Origin: Heritagella sp051881655
GTDB taxonomy: Bacteria; Bacillota; Clostridia; Oscillospirales; Acutalibacteraceae
Direction: 5' to 3'
DNA: 15,801 nucleotides
Assembly: GCA_051881655.1 (NCBI GenBank)
Contig: JBJEQH010000070.1
Location: forward strand, 1-15,801
A model generated the notes under the pieces. The model was not told where the DNA came from. It ran no database searches and saw nothing but the letters and a program-made list of their open reading frames with translations. Made by a program: the position numbers and the translations under genes. Shown here piece after piece: positions 7,215-15,185 of this stretch; the first letter of the stretch is position 1, and each line of letters opens with the position of its first letter.

Positions 7215-7405
7215 ACAGTGTTCTCCTTGCCGCTGTGCGGCAAAAGCAGGGACCCGCTTTCGCCCGCAGCGGACTTTTGTTTTCCCGGGAAATATCCCCC
7301 GCATCCCGCGCAGAAGAATGTACTCCTGCGGGGATGGCAAACGGGGATTTTATCCGGAATTCCGGCGGGAAGCGGATCCTTCCCGCCGCAAAGTTTCCCT
7401 ATTTC
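7215..7405 (-). promoter_or_regulatory. Structured intergenic segment between major pilin and sortase
   Basis: Several symmetric elements lie in 191 bases. Arms 7363-7372 and 7379-7388 form a perfect 10-bp stem with a 6-base loop, 17 bases after the pilin stop. CCGGAATTCCGG (7354-7365) is a perfect palindrome. Arms 7302-7313 and 7325-7335 pair with one bulge. TTTCCCGGGAAA (7281-7292) is palindromic. TTGCCGC (7227-7233) and GCGGCAA (7237-7243) form a tight hairpin whose 3' side runs into the sortase ribosome site. No good U-tract follows the first stem, so leaky attenuation, RNA processing or translational control is more likely than full termination. No promoter was recognised. Confidence 0.55.
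7363..7388 (-). terminator. GC-rich 10-bp stem-loop after the major pilin gene (partial terminator or RNA-stability element)
   Basis: CGGCGGGAAG and CTTCCCGCCG pair perfectly around a 6-base loop. What follows leftwards is not U-rich, so it is not a canonical intrinsic terminator. In this position such a stem could protect the 3' end of an abundant pilin message and lower the amount reaching the sortase genes. Confidence 0.45.
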
Positions 7406-9022
7406 TTACTTCTCGGCGCCCATGCGCTTTTTCACAATCAGCAGTACCGCAGCGCCCACGACCAGAATCGAACCGATAACATACAGCAGCGTGGTTCCCA
7501 TGCCGCCGGTAGAGGGCAGATTTGCACCAGCTTTGTTGACAATCGTCGTATCCAATTTGTTATCGGCACCCACGACAACGTTCTCATTGTCAGAGACAAA
7601 GGTTTTGGTTTCTGCATTGAATGTCAGAGTGAAGGTGACAGGAGCGATGGTGTTGTAGCCATCCGGAGTCTTGGTTTCTGTGATAGTATAGGTGCCAGCG
7701 CCCAAACCAGTAAAGGTCACAATACCGGTCTCGGAATCTACAGCACCGACAACACTGGTCTCCGTCTTACCGCTGCCCTTGGCCACCAATTCAATGGTCT
7801 TGCTGTACTTAATGGTGATGCTGTCGTAGTCGGCACTATTGTCCTCCTCGCCCTCAGTAACGGGTGCAGTCTTGGTATAGGTGCCATCTTTCAGCTTCCA
7901 GTAATCGCCGTCTTCGTTCTGGGTAAACTTCTCGGTAGTAACCAGAACAACGTTGACACCGTCACCCGTCAGGGTAAACTCCGCACCGGGCAGGACCTCA
8001 CCTTGCTCGTCATTCTTCAGAATAGACAGCTCGGTGGTGTAAGTTATAACTTCATCCTTGGGGGTTTCACCGGTTGGATGGTTGGGAGAAGGCTTCTCAG
8101 GATTCTCGGAGGGAGGGGTAGTGCTGCCCTCGCCGCTGTTATTGGGGTCATTGGAATACTTCAGAGACACATCGTTGGGATTACCGTCACCGGCAATAAC
8201 GGCTTTCTCATTCAGAGTAGCAGAATAAGTAACGACGACAACCGTATTTTTGTCGATCTCCACGGTGCTCAGTTTTCCTAAAGCCAGAAGATCCTGAATG
8301 CTCACGGTAATCGTAGTAACGCCGGTATCAGCAGTGGTAACAGAGTTTTTATAGAAGTAGTTTGTTACATCCGCCTCACCGATCATAACTTTAACATCGC
8401 CATTATAAGTCAGACCGGCAGACAGGGTATCGGTAAACTCATAGTAGAAGGTATTGTACTGATCGATGTTGGTGGGCATGGTGCCGGTGATCTCATAAGA
8501 GACGGTGTCGCCGATAGAGGCTTCGTTCACGTCCACTCTTTCCCCGTTCTCGACGATCTTCTTCTTGGTCTCGGGCACATCACCCTTGGGTTCGAAGGTC
8601 AGGGTGCCATTAACGACCTGCACGATGTAGAGAGTGTAGAAGTCATTGCCAGTAACAGTGCCATCTTTGTCTTTGACCAGGTAATAGCCATTGGGAAGGT
8701 TCTCATAGGTGGTTTCGGAACCGGCCTTATAAGCCGTGCCCGACAAATCAGCATACTTATTGATTACAGCCAGTTTGGCAGTATCGGAAGTTGCATCGGC
8801 GACACTTTCCAGTTCCTCAATAATCTCGTCTGCAACAGCTTCGCCTTCAGTGCCGGTACCGTTCTGGCCCCATTTCACATTGGAGAGAATGCCATCGTGA
8901 TAGTCACCGGTAAAGATCTGATAGATCTCATAAGTGTGGTCCGCCGCAAACGCGGTAGTTGCCATGGCAAAGGCCATGAGCATTGCCAGCAGAAGGCTGG
9001 CCAGTTTTTTTGCGTGCTTCAT
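7406..9022 (-). CDS. Major pilin, SpaH/EbpB-like LPXTG protein with isopeptide-forming domains
   Basis: A 538-residue pilus shaft protein. The signal peptide ends near AFA-AD (26/27). An N-terminal domain (about 30-145) ends at FEPKGDVP, where Lys146 is the likely pilin-motif lysine. A fimbrial isopeptide D2-like domain (about 150-292) starts with KKKIVENGERVD and ends at YSND, where an Asn may close an intramolecular isopeptide bond. A Pro-rich linker (303-321, PPSENPEKPSPNHP) leads to a Cna-B/SpaA-like domain (about 325-498) with the E-box YTITETKTPDGYN (Glu449). LPSTG (502-506), a membrane segment and KKRM close it. ATG at 9022 has AAAGGAA 8 bases upstream; ATGs at 9043 and 9028 overlap or crowd that site. 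Its place after the adhesin and before the class C sortase fits the major subunit. Confidence 0.92.
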   Translation of the reverse strand: MKHAKKLASLLLAMLMAFAMATTAFAADHTYEIYQIFTGDYHDGILSNVKWGQNGTGTEGEAVADEIIEELESVADATSDTAKLAVINKYADLSGTAYKAGSETTYENLPNGYYLVKDKDGTVTGNDFYTLYIVQVVNGTLTFEPKGDVPETKKKIVENGERVDVNEASIGDTVSYEITGTMPTNIDQYNTFYYEFTDTLSAGLTYNGDVKVMIGEADVTNYFYKNSVTTADTGVTTITVSIQDLLALGKLSTVEIDKNTVVVVTYSATLNEKAVIAGDGNPNDVSLKYSNDPNNSGEGSTTPPSENPEKPSPNHPTGETPKDEVITYTTELSILKNDEQGEVLPGAEFTLTGDGVNVVLVTTEKFTQNEDGDYWKLKDGTYTKTAPVTEGEEDNSADYDSITIKYSKTIELVAKGSGKTETSVVGAVDSETGIVTFTGLGAGTYTITETKTPDGYNTIAPVTFTLTFNAETKTFVSDNENVVVGADNKLDTTIVNKAGANLPSTGGMGTTLLYVIGSILVVGAAVLLIVKKRMGAEK

Positions 9023-9081
9023 AAACATATTTCCTTTCTGCATTTTGTTCGCTTGACTTGGGAAGTGCAGGGATTTGCGCG

Positions 9082-12000
9082 TCAGGATGATAAAAAATCC
9101 TCCTTTCTGCGCTTAAGATGCTTATAGAACAGAAGGCCGCCTGCCGCCAACATCAGCAGCACTCCTCCTGCTGTATACAGGAAATCCCCTCCGCCCCCGG
9201 TTACAGGGAGTTCGTAATAAGGGGTATTGACAAAGCTGGCGGGTTTTACCGTGCCGGTCTCAATTTTGCCGGAAACGATATACCCCTTGTTTCCATTGAC
9301 CGTTGTGTGATAACCCTCGTGGCTTGTCTCTTCCACTTGGTAGAAGGTGCCCGCCGGGATCCCATGGATGGTCACCGTTTCATTTTGCTTGAGGGTAATG
9401 GTACCGCCGCTTCGCACCGTCCCGTAAGTCCCGTCACTGCGGCTGTAGCTGAAGGTCTGGTTCAGGGGAGACCCGTTTTCCTCAGTCAGCAGGTCTACCT
9501 TAAACTGGTATTCCTGACTGCTGTAGTCCACCCCATCGGTGCTCTCCACCTTTTTCTCGATCTGCAGACTGCCCGTATCCCGGGATGTAATCGAACTGGA
9601 GACGGACGGCAGCGTAAAGCTCATATAACAGGTCGAACCGGAAGCGCCGCGCTCGGTATAGAAGAATGTGAGCGTATGCTGGCCGGAAGACCCCACCGGC
9701 AGGTAATCCCGCAGATTGACATACTCGCCAATCGAACTGTGAACACCGCCGATATCACAGACCAGCTGGCCATCGAGGAATACCCACAAATCATCGTCGC
9801 CGAAGAAATAGTATTCCAGCGGGCCCTCATAGTCCTCCGTCAGGTTAAACGTGATGGCAAAGTTCATGCCGAAGAACCAGTTGTGCGCCTGCCCGTCGTC
9901 GCTGACAGGAAAATTCTTTGCCAAGTCTGTCCAGGCGTAACTATTGCTCTCCACAAATCCCTGGAAGCTGCCCGGATTGCTGTAGTCACCCCACAGGGCA
10001 TCGGTTCTGCCGGCCGCGGGATCCATGGGCCAGAAGTTGTTGGTAAAAATGTGGGTGTGAGTCGTCCCGGAAGTCGGCGAGGGGTTAAAGAAATACTGCA
10101 GGCCGCTGAGGGTGTTGCTCTGCCCGTTGGAGTTGTTCAGCGTGGCCGCGCTGAGCGTATACATATCGCCCACCCGGTCAAAAGTAAGGGAACTGCCCGC
10201 ATACGTCTGCTTGCCATTGGCATCGCCGTCGTTAAAGAGGTTGGGGACCACAATCCATTCGCTGTACCGGATGGTTCCGTCATCATTCAGCCCGCTTGCC
10301 AGGCCAAAGGTGGCGCCGCCGTACCCACTATTTTTACTGCTGTACTTATTCAGCGTACTGCCGTCAAACAGGTACCCGGACATACCGGTGCCGCAGTTGG
10401 CATTGCCGAAAGCCAGGATGTCAGCGCCGGAGCGCCAATTGCGCTGGCCATTGAGGCTGGTGCCGTAATTGCTCTCGATGTTAATCCCGGTAATCCCGGT
10501 GCGCCAGCGGCCGTCCGCATTCTGTCCGCTGGAAATATTGTAATCGTAAAACGTCGTCCCGTTATAGTAATCCCCGGTGCTGGTATCAGAGACCAAGCGG
10601 ATCACCCCGCCGTCGCGGATTAAGATCGTGCTCTTGTTGGCCAGCCCCGCCTCGTTGGTAAAGCCTATATCGGAGGAATAGGAATAGATATCCCAGTCCT
10701 CCCGGTTCACACTGGCGGGATCCTTCCCGGATTTTAGAACCCAGATTTCTTTAAGCGTATAACTCTCGTTATTCCTCAGCTTATCAAAATACTCCAATCC
10801 GGGGGATTCCTCGAACTGACATACCTGTTCCGTATACAGTTTTGTCAGTTCGGTGACGGTTTTGATTCGGTAGAGCTGGGTGGCATCCCCTTTATTCTGA
10901 TTGGTATACTCTCCGGTACCCTCCAGATACAGCGACCGCGTGGCCATGCTGCCGCCATTGGTCGGCAATATACCTCCGGAGGTATCAATCACTGTTAAAG
11001 GATTACTGCCGGAAGTAGCAAACCGGGGAATATTGCCGTAATACTGAACCGTAAAAGAGGGATTTGCTTTGGTCGCCGTTATTTCTACCGGCTGCGTGAC
11101 ATTTTGTATGGTAAAGATGGTAGTGCCTTCTTCCTCTCTGGATTCCACTTCCAGCGGTTCCCCGTCTTTCCCCACGCAGGACCAGAGAATTCCCTTCCCA
11201 TTCCTCACCGAAACGGTAACCGTACCGCCCTGCTGTACATAGGGAATCGTTTCGTTCAGGGCGTTGATTTCATCTTCACTATAGACGCCGTGTCCGTCAT
11301 CCACCACCCGAACGGAGTAAAATCCATTGTCGGCGGGCATGGCACTCTCATCGACCTCTGTAAGGATACCCGTATATTCCTGAGGGAGGTAGTAGCAGAC
11401 GATATCTCCGTTGCTCTCGGTGGTTAAACCGATTTGATAGCTGCCGCCATTTTCCGTAACCGCGATCTGATTGGAAATGCGGTATTGCTGATCCAGTTTC
11501 CAGTAGCGATATGCACCGTTTGTCCAGATACAAAGCTGGTTTCCTGCTGTCTGATTGCCGTCGGGAAGAATTATGCAGGCCGTATCCGGCGCATTCCGGT
11601 TGTAAAAACTGGTGGTACCGTCCCCATTATTCACCACTTTCCAGTGGCTGGCGGCATCGGTTGCCGTATGCAGTCCCAGTCTTGTTCCGTCTGCCGTACC
11701 GCCGCCCAGCACGTTTACATGATAGGCACTGTTTCCAATCGGCGTAATATAGGAGTAGCCGCCCCCCACACCCCAAATCCGGAAAACCTGGGCATCTGAA
11801 TTATTGGACGTCCACAGATGAATGGATGTATTATCCGCAATCTTTCCCCCATCGACATCCATACAGAAATTTGTCACCGAACCGCTGCTGACATAAAAAA
11901 TCCGATAGATATCATCATAACTGTAGGCAAAATGATTCATGGGATCCATCCCCGCCGAATAGCCAAAGGAGGCGAGTGCCTCTGCCGCCATATCCGAAGT

Positions 12001-13902
12001 GATATAGGCCCTCTGGGAATCGTCTGAATAGTAGGAAGAGGATTGTCCCACCTCCTGCCACTTTCCGTCGATCATCACCTTATACGTAACCTTGTGGCTG
12101 ACAGATGTTCCGGCCGGCTCTGTGCTGTCAAGGGTCATCACATCGCCCACCACCGAGAAGCCGTTTTGCGTGTGAGTAAAGCTAACGGAACCATTCTCCT
12201 GCTTTTCCACCACCGCTTCCAGAATCTCGGTTCCATCCTCGGTGAAATGAATCGCCTGCCCCTCCCCGTCGGCTTCCACCGGCTGGGAATAGGTAATGGT
12301 AACCGATACCGGGGCGGCCGGTTCCACTTTCTCGCCATCCACCTGGAACTGGATATCAAAGAACCGGGCAAAAAGCACCGTCTCGGCCATGCCGTCATCG
12401 GCCATGGCCGCCAGTGCCTGCTGATAATACCGGCCGTACGCTTCGGAACCCGCCGGAATTTCCGACACCACCAGCGTCACATTCTGGGGAAGACCCGCGT
12501 CCTTATCATACTGCACCCGAACCGTGTAGTCCGCGCCGACGAAAGTTTTTTCGGTCAGCAGGGTCTCCTGCTCCGGCGAATCGGCCGGAATGCTGCACGA
12601 ATCATCGTGAACATGCTCTTCCAATCCGCAGATCAACTGCCCCTGCTCGTCCCGGCACGCCTCCTCATGGACATGCCCGCTCTTCCCGCAATAGAAAGTC
12701 TGCTCCGGTAGCCGGCTGTATCCCAAAATCGTGGGATCGCCCCACTCGTAGGTTACGATCTGTACCTTGTCCTCGCAATCCCCCTCGATCACTTTGATCT
12801 TGGCGGGCTCCTTTTCCGTTGCCGCAATCCACTCAGTCATCAGGCCAACATGGTCCGCCTGACCATTCTCCTTCCGGCTGAAGAAAATCAGATCCCCCGC
12901 ACAGGGAACCTCCTCCAAATCCACCGGATGGTACAGTTCGTACGGCTCCTGCTGCAGCTTCTGCACCCAGGCTTCACAGTCCGCCTCCAGCGGCATATCC
13001 TTCACACCCGCATAGTGAAGGCAGAAGGAGACGAACATGGCATCCCACTGGCCATAGGGATCCCCGTACCACTCTCCATACCGGGTATATCCCTGCAGGT
13101 TTTTTCCTTCTTCCTCTACCACATAATTCCGGGTACTCTCCGCATAGCCCAGCTGGGTTTGCGCAATGGCAATCACATCCTGCGGCCATTCCCCGGTCAG
13201 CTTTTCCTCCTTGAGCATTCTCTCCCAAACGCTGGCAGATTCCACATCCGCCGTGGGATCCGCATAACAGGCAGCGCTGTGGGTATGCTCCTCCATCCCG
13301 CAGATCAGCTCACCGGAAGTCTCTTCCGCCTTCTCAAAGCAGGAGTCAGTGTGAATATGCTCCAAAACCTCCGTTTTTCCGCAGATCCGCTCTCCGTTTT
13401 CATTATAGCAATCCGCCGTGTGCTGATGGAGGAGAATCTCTTCTTCTCCACAGACAAGTTCTTCTTCCCCGCTCTCCGATTTAGCATAGCAGCTTGCCTG
13501 ATGTTCATGCGCTTTGATTTCCGGAAGCGGGCACCACAGGTTCCCGTTCTCGTCATAGCAGGAATCATCATGCTCGTGAACGACAAAATCCGCATATCCG
13601 CAGATAAGTGCCCCGGTTTCATCGTAACATTCCGGCGTATGCGTATGAATGTGCAAACCCTCTGCCGTGCACACCGGAATCCTCTGAGAAGCTGATTCCA
13701 CCTGGGCATAACAGGATTCCTCATGGATATGCTCCGGTATTCCACACGACTCGCCCTCCATAGTGATAGCCGGCAGAATCAGTGCATAGGTGGTACAAAA
13801 CACCACCACTGCCGCCAAACAGGTTACCACCCGATACCAGCGCTTTTTCCTCGTATGGGCACGCGCATACTGATCCGCATCCTGTAAAACGCTGTGCTTC
13901 AT
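9082..13902 (-). CDS. Giant multidomain LPXTG adhesin, probable pilus tip protein
   Basis: 1606 residues. In order: a basic N-terminus and a membrane/signal segment (about 22-48) ending in TTYALILPAITM; His/Cys repeats (58-216); a CHAP/NlpC-like domain (about 240-398) with QWDAMFVSFC, where Asp287 stands at the usual catalytic Cys, and His351 in ADHVGL; two more His/Cys repeats (410-436); a beta-rich region (about 450-590); a ricin-like beta-trefoil (about 660-806; FRIW, HWKVV and YWKLD fit the three repeats); Ig-like and unassigned beta regions (about 810-1270); a fibro-slime/PA14-like domain (about 1280-1432; FFGDDDLWVFLDG, GGVHSS); a SpaA/DUF7601-like domain (about 1443-1560, VEETSHEGY); and LPVTG (1565-1569), a membrane segment and KHLKRRK. 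ATG at 13902 has AGGTGA 8 bases upstream; a GTG at 13914 overlaps that site. First of the anchored subunits in the operon, as tip adhesins often are. Confidence 0.92.
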   Translation of the reverse strand: MKHSVLQDADQYARAHTRKKRWYRVVTCLAAVVVFCTTYALILPAITMEGESCGIPEHIHEESCYAQVESASQRIPVCTAEGLHIHTHTPECYDETGALICGYADFVVHEHDDSCYDENGNLWCPLPEIKAHEHQASCYAKSESGEEELVCGEEEILLHQHTADCYNENGERICGKTEVLEHIHTDSCFEKAEETSGELICGMEEHTHSAACYADPTADVESASVWERMLKEEKLTGEWPQDVIAIAQTQLGYAESTRNYVVEEEGKNLQGYTRYGEWYGDPYGQWDAMFVSFCLHYAGVKDMPLEADCEAWVQKLQQEPYELYHPVDLEEVPCAGDLIFFSRKENGQADHVGLMTEWIAATEKEPAKIKVIEGDCEDKVQIVTYEWGDPTILGYSRLPEQTFYCGKSGHVHEEACRDEQGQLICGLEEHVHDDSCSIPADSPEQETLLTEKTFVGADYTVRVQYDKDAGLPQNVTLVVSEIPAGSEAYGRYYQQALAAMADDGMAETVLFARFFDIQFQVDGEKVEPAAPVSVTITYSQPVEADGEGQAIHFTEDGTEILEAVVEKQENGSVSFTHTQNGFSVVGDVMTLDSTEPAGTSVSHKVTYKVMIDGKWQEVGQSSSYYSDDSQRAYITSDMAAEALASFGYSAGMDPMNHFAYSYDDIYRIFYVSSGSVTNFCMDVDGGKIADNTSIHLWTSNNSDAQVFRIWGVGGGYSYITPIGNSAYHVNVLGGGTADGTRLGLHTATDAASHWKVVNNGDGTTSFYNRNAPDTACIILPDGNQTAGNQLCIWTNGAYRYWKLDQQYRISNQIAVTENGGSYQIGLTTESNGDIVCYYLPQEYTGILTEVDESAMPADNGFYSVRVVDDGHGVYSEDEINALNETIPYVQQGGTVTVSVRNGKGILWSCVGKDGEPLEVESREEEGTTIFTIQNVTQPVEITATKANPSFTVQYYGNIPRFATSGSNPLTVIDTSGGILPTNGGSMATRSLYLEGTGEYTNQNKGDATQLYRIKTVTELTKLYTEQVCQFEESPGLEYFDKLRNNESYTLKEIWVLKSGKDPASVNREDWDIYSYSSDIGFTNEAGLANKSTILIRDGGVIRLVSDTSTGDYYNGTTFYDYNISSGQNADGRWRTGITGINIESNYGTSLNGQRNWRSGADILAFGNANCGTGMSGYLFDGSTLNKYSSKNSGYGGATFGLASGLNDDGTIRYSEWIVVPNLFNDGDANGKQTYAGSSLTFDRVGDMYTLSAATLNNSNGQSNTLSGLQYFFNPSPTSGTTHTHIFTNNFWPMDPAAGRTDALWGDYSNPGSFQGFVESNSYAWTDLAKNFPVSDDGQAHNWFFGMNFAITFNLTEDYEGPLEYYFFGDDDLWVFLDGQLVCDIGGVHSSIGEYVNLRDYLPVGSSGQHTLTFFYTERGASGSTCYMSFTLPSVSSSITSRDTGSLQIEKKVESTDGVDYSSQEYQFKVDLLTEENGSPLNQTFSYSRSDGTYGTVRSGGTITLKQNETVTIHGIPAGTFYQVEETSHEGYHTTVNGNKGYIVSGKIETGTVKPASFVNTPYYELPVTGGGGDFLYTAGGVLLMLAAGGLLFYKHLKRRKEDFLSS
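12595..12675 (-). repeat. Second block of His/Cys repeats in the giant adhesin
   Basis: Residues 410-436 carry two further copies of the unit, HVHEEACRDEQGQLICGLEE and HVHDDSC. They match units 1-7 although about 190 residues of CHAP-like domain intervene, so the array appears to have been split by, or wrapped around, that domain. Confidence 0.85.
13258..13731 (-). repeat. First block of seven His/Cys repeats in the giant adhesin
   Basis: Residues 58-215 contain seven copies of a 20-26-residue unit of the form HxH-x3-C(Y/F)-x(n)-G-x-L-x-C-G-x2-E. Examples are HEHDDSCYDENGNLWC, HQHTADCYNENGERIC and HIHTDSCF. Each full unit offers two His and two Cys, a plausible Zn-ribbon-like metal site; disulphides are an alternative outside the cell. 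The unit period is clear in protein but diverged in DNA, so it is an old repeat. Confidence 0.88.
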
Positions 13903-13924
13903 GTACCCAATCACCTACTTTGTT

Positions 13925-14512
13925 CTACTCCAAAATCCCGAAACCGGCCAGCGGCCAGATTCGGAATACAATTTTTCCCACAATCTGCTCCTGGGAAACA
14001 CAGCCCACGGCTGTATTTCGGGAATCCAACGAGGTGGACCGGTGGTCCCCCATACAGAAATACCGGTTCTCCGGCACCTGATAGGGCAATTCAAGATTGC
14101 AGTCGCCCAATGCTTTTTCTTTTAAATAGGGCTCGTCCAGCAATTTGCCGTCCACATACACGTTTCCCTCATCGTCAATATCCACCCATTGTCCGGGCCC
14201 GGCAATGCAGCGCTTTACCAGAATTTTGTTTCCCAGATAAAACGCCACCAGATCCCCCTGCCCGATCTCCGATCCTTTCAGAGAGACCACAATTTCCCCT
14301 TCGTTCACCGTTGGGGTCATCGAATTACCGTAAATCTGCAAAACCGGAAGCCAAAGGGTGGCCACCAGAACAGCCACAGCCGCCACTGTAATCAGGGTAT
14401 AAATCGTACTGCGCAGAACCTTGCCGTACCGGTTGCGGTACTGCTGCCGCTCCAACTCTTTTTCCAACTGTGCTACCGATGGCATGGCGGTAACCGGTTT
14501 GCTTTTTTTCAT
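13925..14512 (-). CDS. lepB: Type I signal peptidase of the pilus operon
   Basis: A 195-residue membrane serine peptidase that removes signal peptides at the outer face. It has one N-terminal membrane segment (about 37-58). Ser64 lies in YGNSMTPT and the general-base Lys100 in ILVKRCIAGPG. Box-E-like GDHRSTSLDSR (155-165) completes the family motifs, so it appears active. SipA-type signal peptidases in streptococcal pilus islands are needed for pilus assembly, some with altered catalytic residues; here both are intact. ATG at 14512 follows the coiled-coil gene stop by 26 bases and has a weak AAGAG site; the longer open frame to 14620 overlaps that gene. An A7 tract follows the start codon. 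The adhesin begins 22 bases downstream. Confidence 0.9.
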   Translation of the reverse strand: MKKSKPVTAMPSVAQLEKELERQQYRNRYGKVLRSTIYTLITVAAVAVLVATLWLPVLQIYGNSMTPTVNEGEIVVSLKGSEIGQGDLVAFYLGNKILVKRCIAGPGQWVDIDDEGNVYVDGKLLDEPYLKEKALGDCNLELPYQVPENRYFCMGDHRSTSLDSRNTAVGCVSQEQIVGKIVFRIWPLAGFGILE

Positions 14513-14538
14513 AAAGCATCTCTTTTCCCTAAAATCTG

Positions 14539-15024
14539 TTATTTCTGCCAAACCGTCGATTTCCGCAAAATCTCGTACTGTTGGGCCACCAATTCCATCT
14601 TGGCGGTCACTTCCTTCCAATAAGCCTGGGCCTGCTGCTCGGCATCCCGCACCTTTTGTTCACATTCCGCCTGAGCCGCCGCTACCATTTCACGGCATTG
14701 CCGCTGTGCGTCTTCGATCATTTTCCCGGCTCTTTCCCGGCTCTCCTCTTCCATCTGCGTACATATTTCTTTCTGGCGTCCGCTCAACTGCCGGACATTT
14801 TCCAGATATTCCTCCGCCGCTTTCTGGGCGGAATCGAACACACCATTTACCTGCAGAGAAGCCTGTGCGATATTTCCCGCTTCCTGCAATTCAATCTCAC
14901 GGCACCTCAGCTTTTCTTCCGCCTGCTCAAGCAGTTCCCGCAGCCGCTCTGTCTCCCGGCTCTGCTCCAAAAGCATCTGCAACAGCTCTGTGCGATTCAG
15001 TTTTCGCAATTCCTTATCTGTCAT
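14539..15024 (-). CDS. Coiled-coil protein of unknown function, first gene of the pilus operon
   Basis: A 161-residue, highly charged and almost wholly helical protein. Heptad-like Leu/Ala spacing is visible over about 10-45 (ELLQMLLEQSRETERLRELL) and 65-155 (an Ala/Glu/Gln-rich stretch such as MVAAAQAECEQKVRDAEQQ). There is no signal peptide or membrane segment, so it is probably cytoplasmic. The C-terminal part resembles DivIVA- or ATP synthase b-like coiled coils in composition only. ATG at 15024 is chosen for GGAAG about 7 bases upstream; upstream in-frame ATGs at 15129 and 15138 would add a Cys-containing extension without a clear ribosome site. It is the first gene after the operon promoter and directly precedes the signal peptidase. 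A scaffold or septal-targeting role for pilus assembly is possible but unproven. Confidence 0.75.
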   Translation of the reverse strand: MTDKELRKLNRTELLQMLLEQSRETERLRELLEQAEEKLRCREIELQEAGNIAQASLQVNGVFDSAQKAAEEYLENVRQLSGRQKEICTQMEEESRERAGKMIEDAQRQCREMVAAAQAECEQKVRDAEQQAQAYWKEVTAKMELVAQQYEILRKSTVWQK

Positions 15025-15179
15025 GCGATCACTTCCATCTATCTGTTCCAATTGGCAGACGGCCCTCTCCGTACCCATACAGCGGAAACACAAACTCGGG
15101 CTTCTTTCCCAGATTTCTCCCTTTTCCATACAGCCCATCTGCTTTTCTCTAATTTGCAAAACAAAACCATTTTATAGAT
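15025..15179 (-). other. Predicted 155-base 5' leader of the pilus operon
   Basis: The leader runs from the inferred transcription start near 15179 to the chosen start codon. It contains in-frame ATGs at 15138 and 15129, so part of it may be coding. GGGCT and AGCCC about 29 bases apart could pair weakly. No known riboswitch consensus was recognised. Confidence 0.35.
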
Positions 15180-15185
15180 AATTTT

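Noticed and set aside
7215..7340. N-terminal extension of the class C sortase to 7340
   Set aside because: It would be Arg/Cys-rich, run through the hairpins and place the membrane segment about 45 residues in; ATG at 7214 has a good ribosome site.
9118..10623. A 501-codon plus-strand open frame inside the giant adhesin gene
   Set aside because: It lies wholly antisense to a gene with clear domains, and its translation shows no recognisable family; it is a by-product of GC-rich codon use.
13794..13902. Possible classical signal peptide cleavage in the giant adhesin N-terminus
   Set aside because: The hydrophobic segment (about 22-48) could be a cleaved signal or a retained anchor. No clear AxA site was seen, so no cleavage site is reported.
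15025..15179. Cyclic-di-GMP (GEMM) or other riboswitch in the pilus leader
   Set aside because: Such switches control adhesins in Clostridia, so it was looked for, but the conserved GEMM core sequences are not present.
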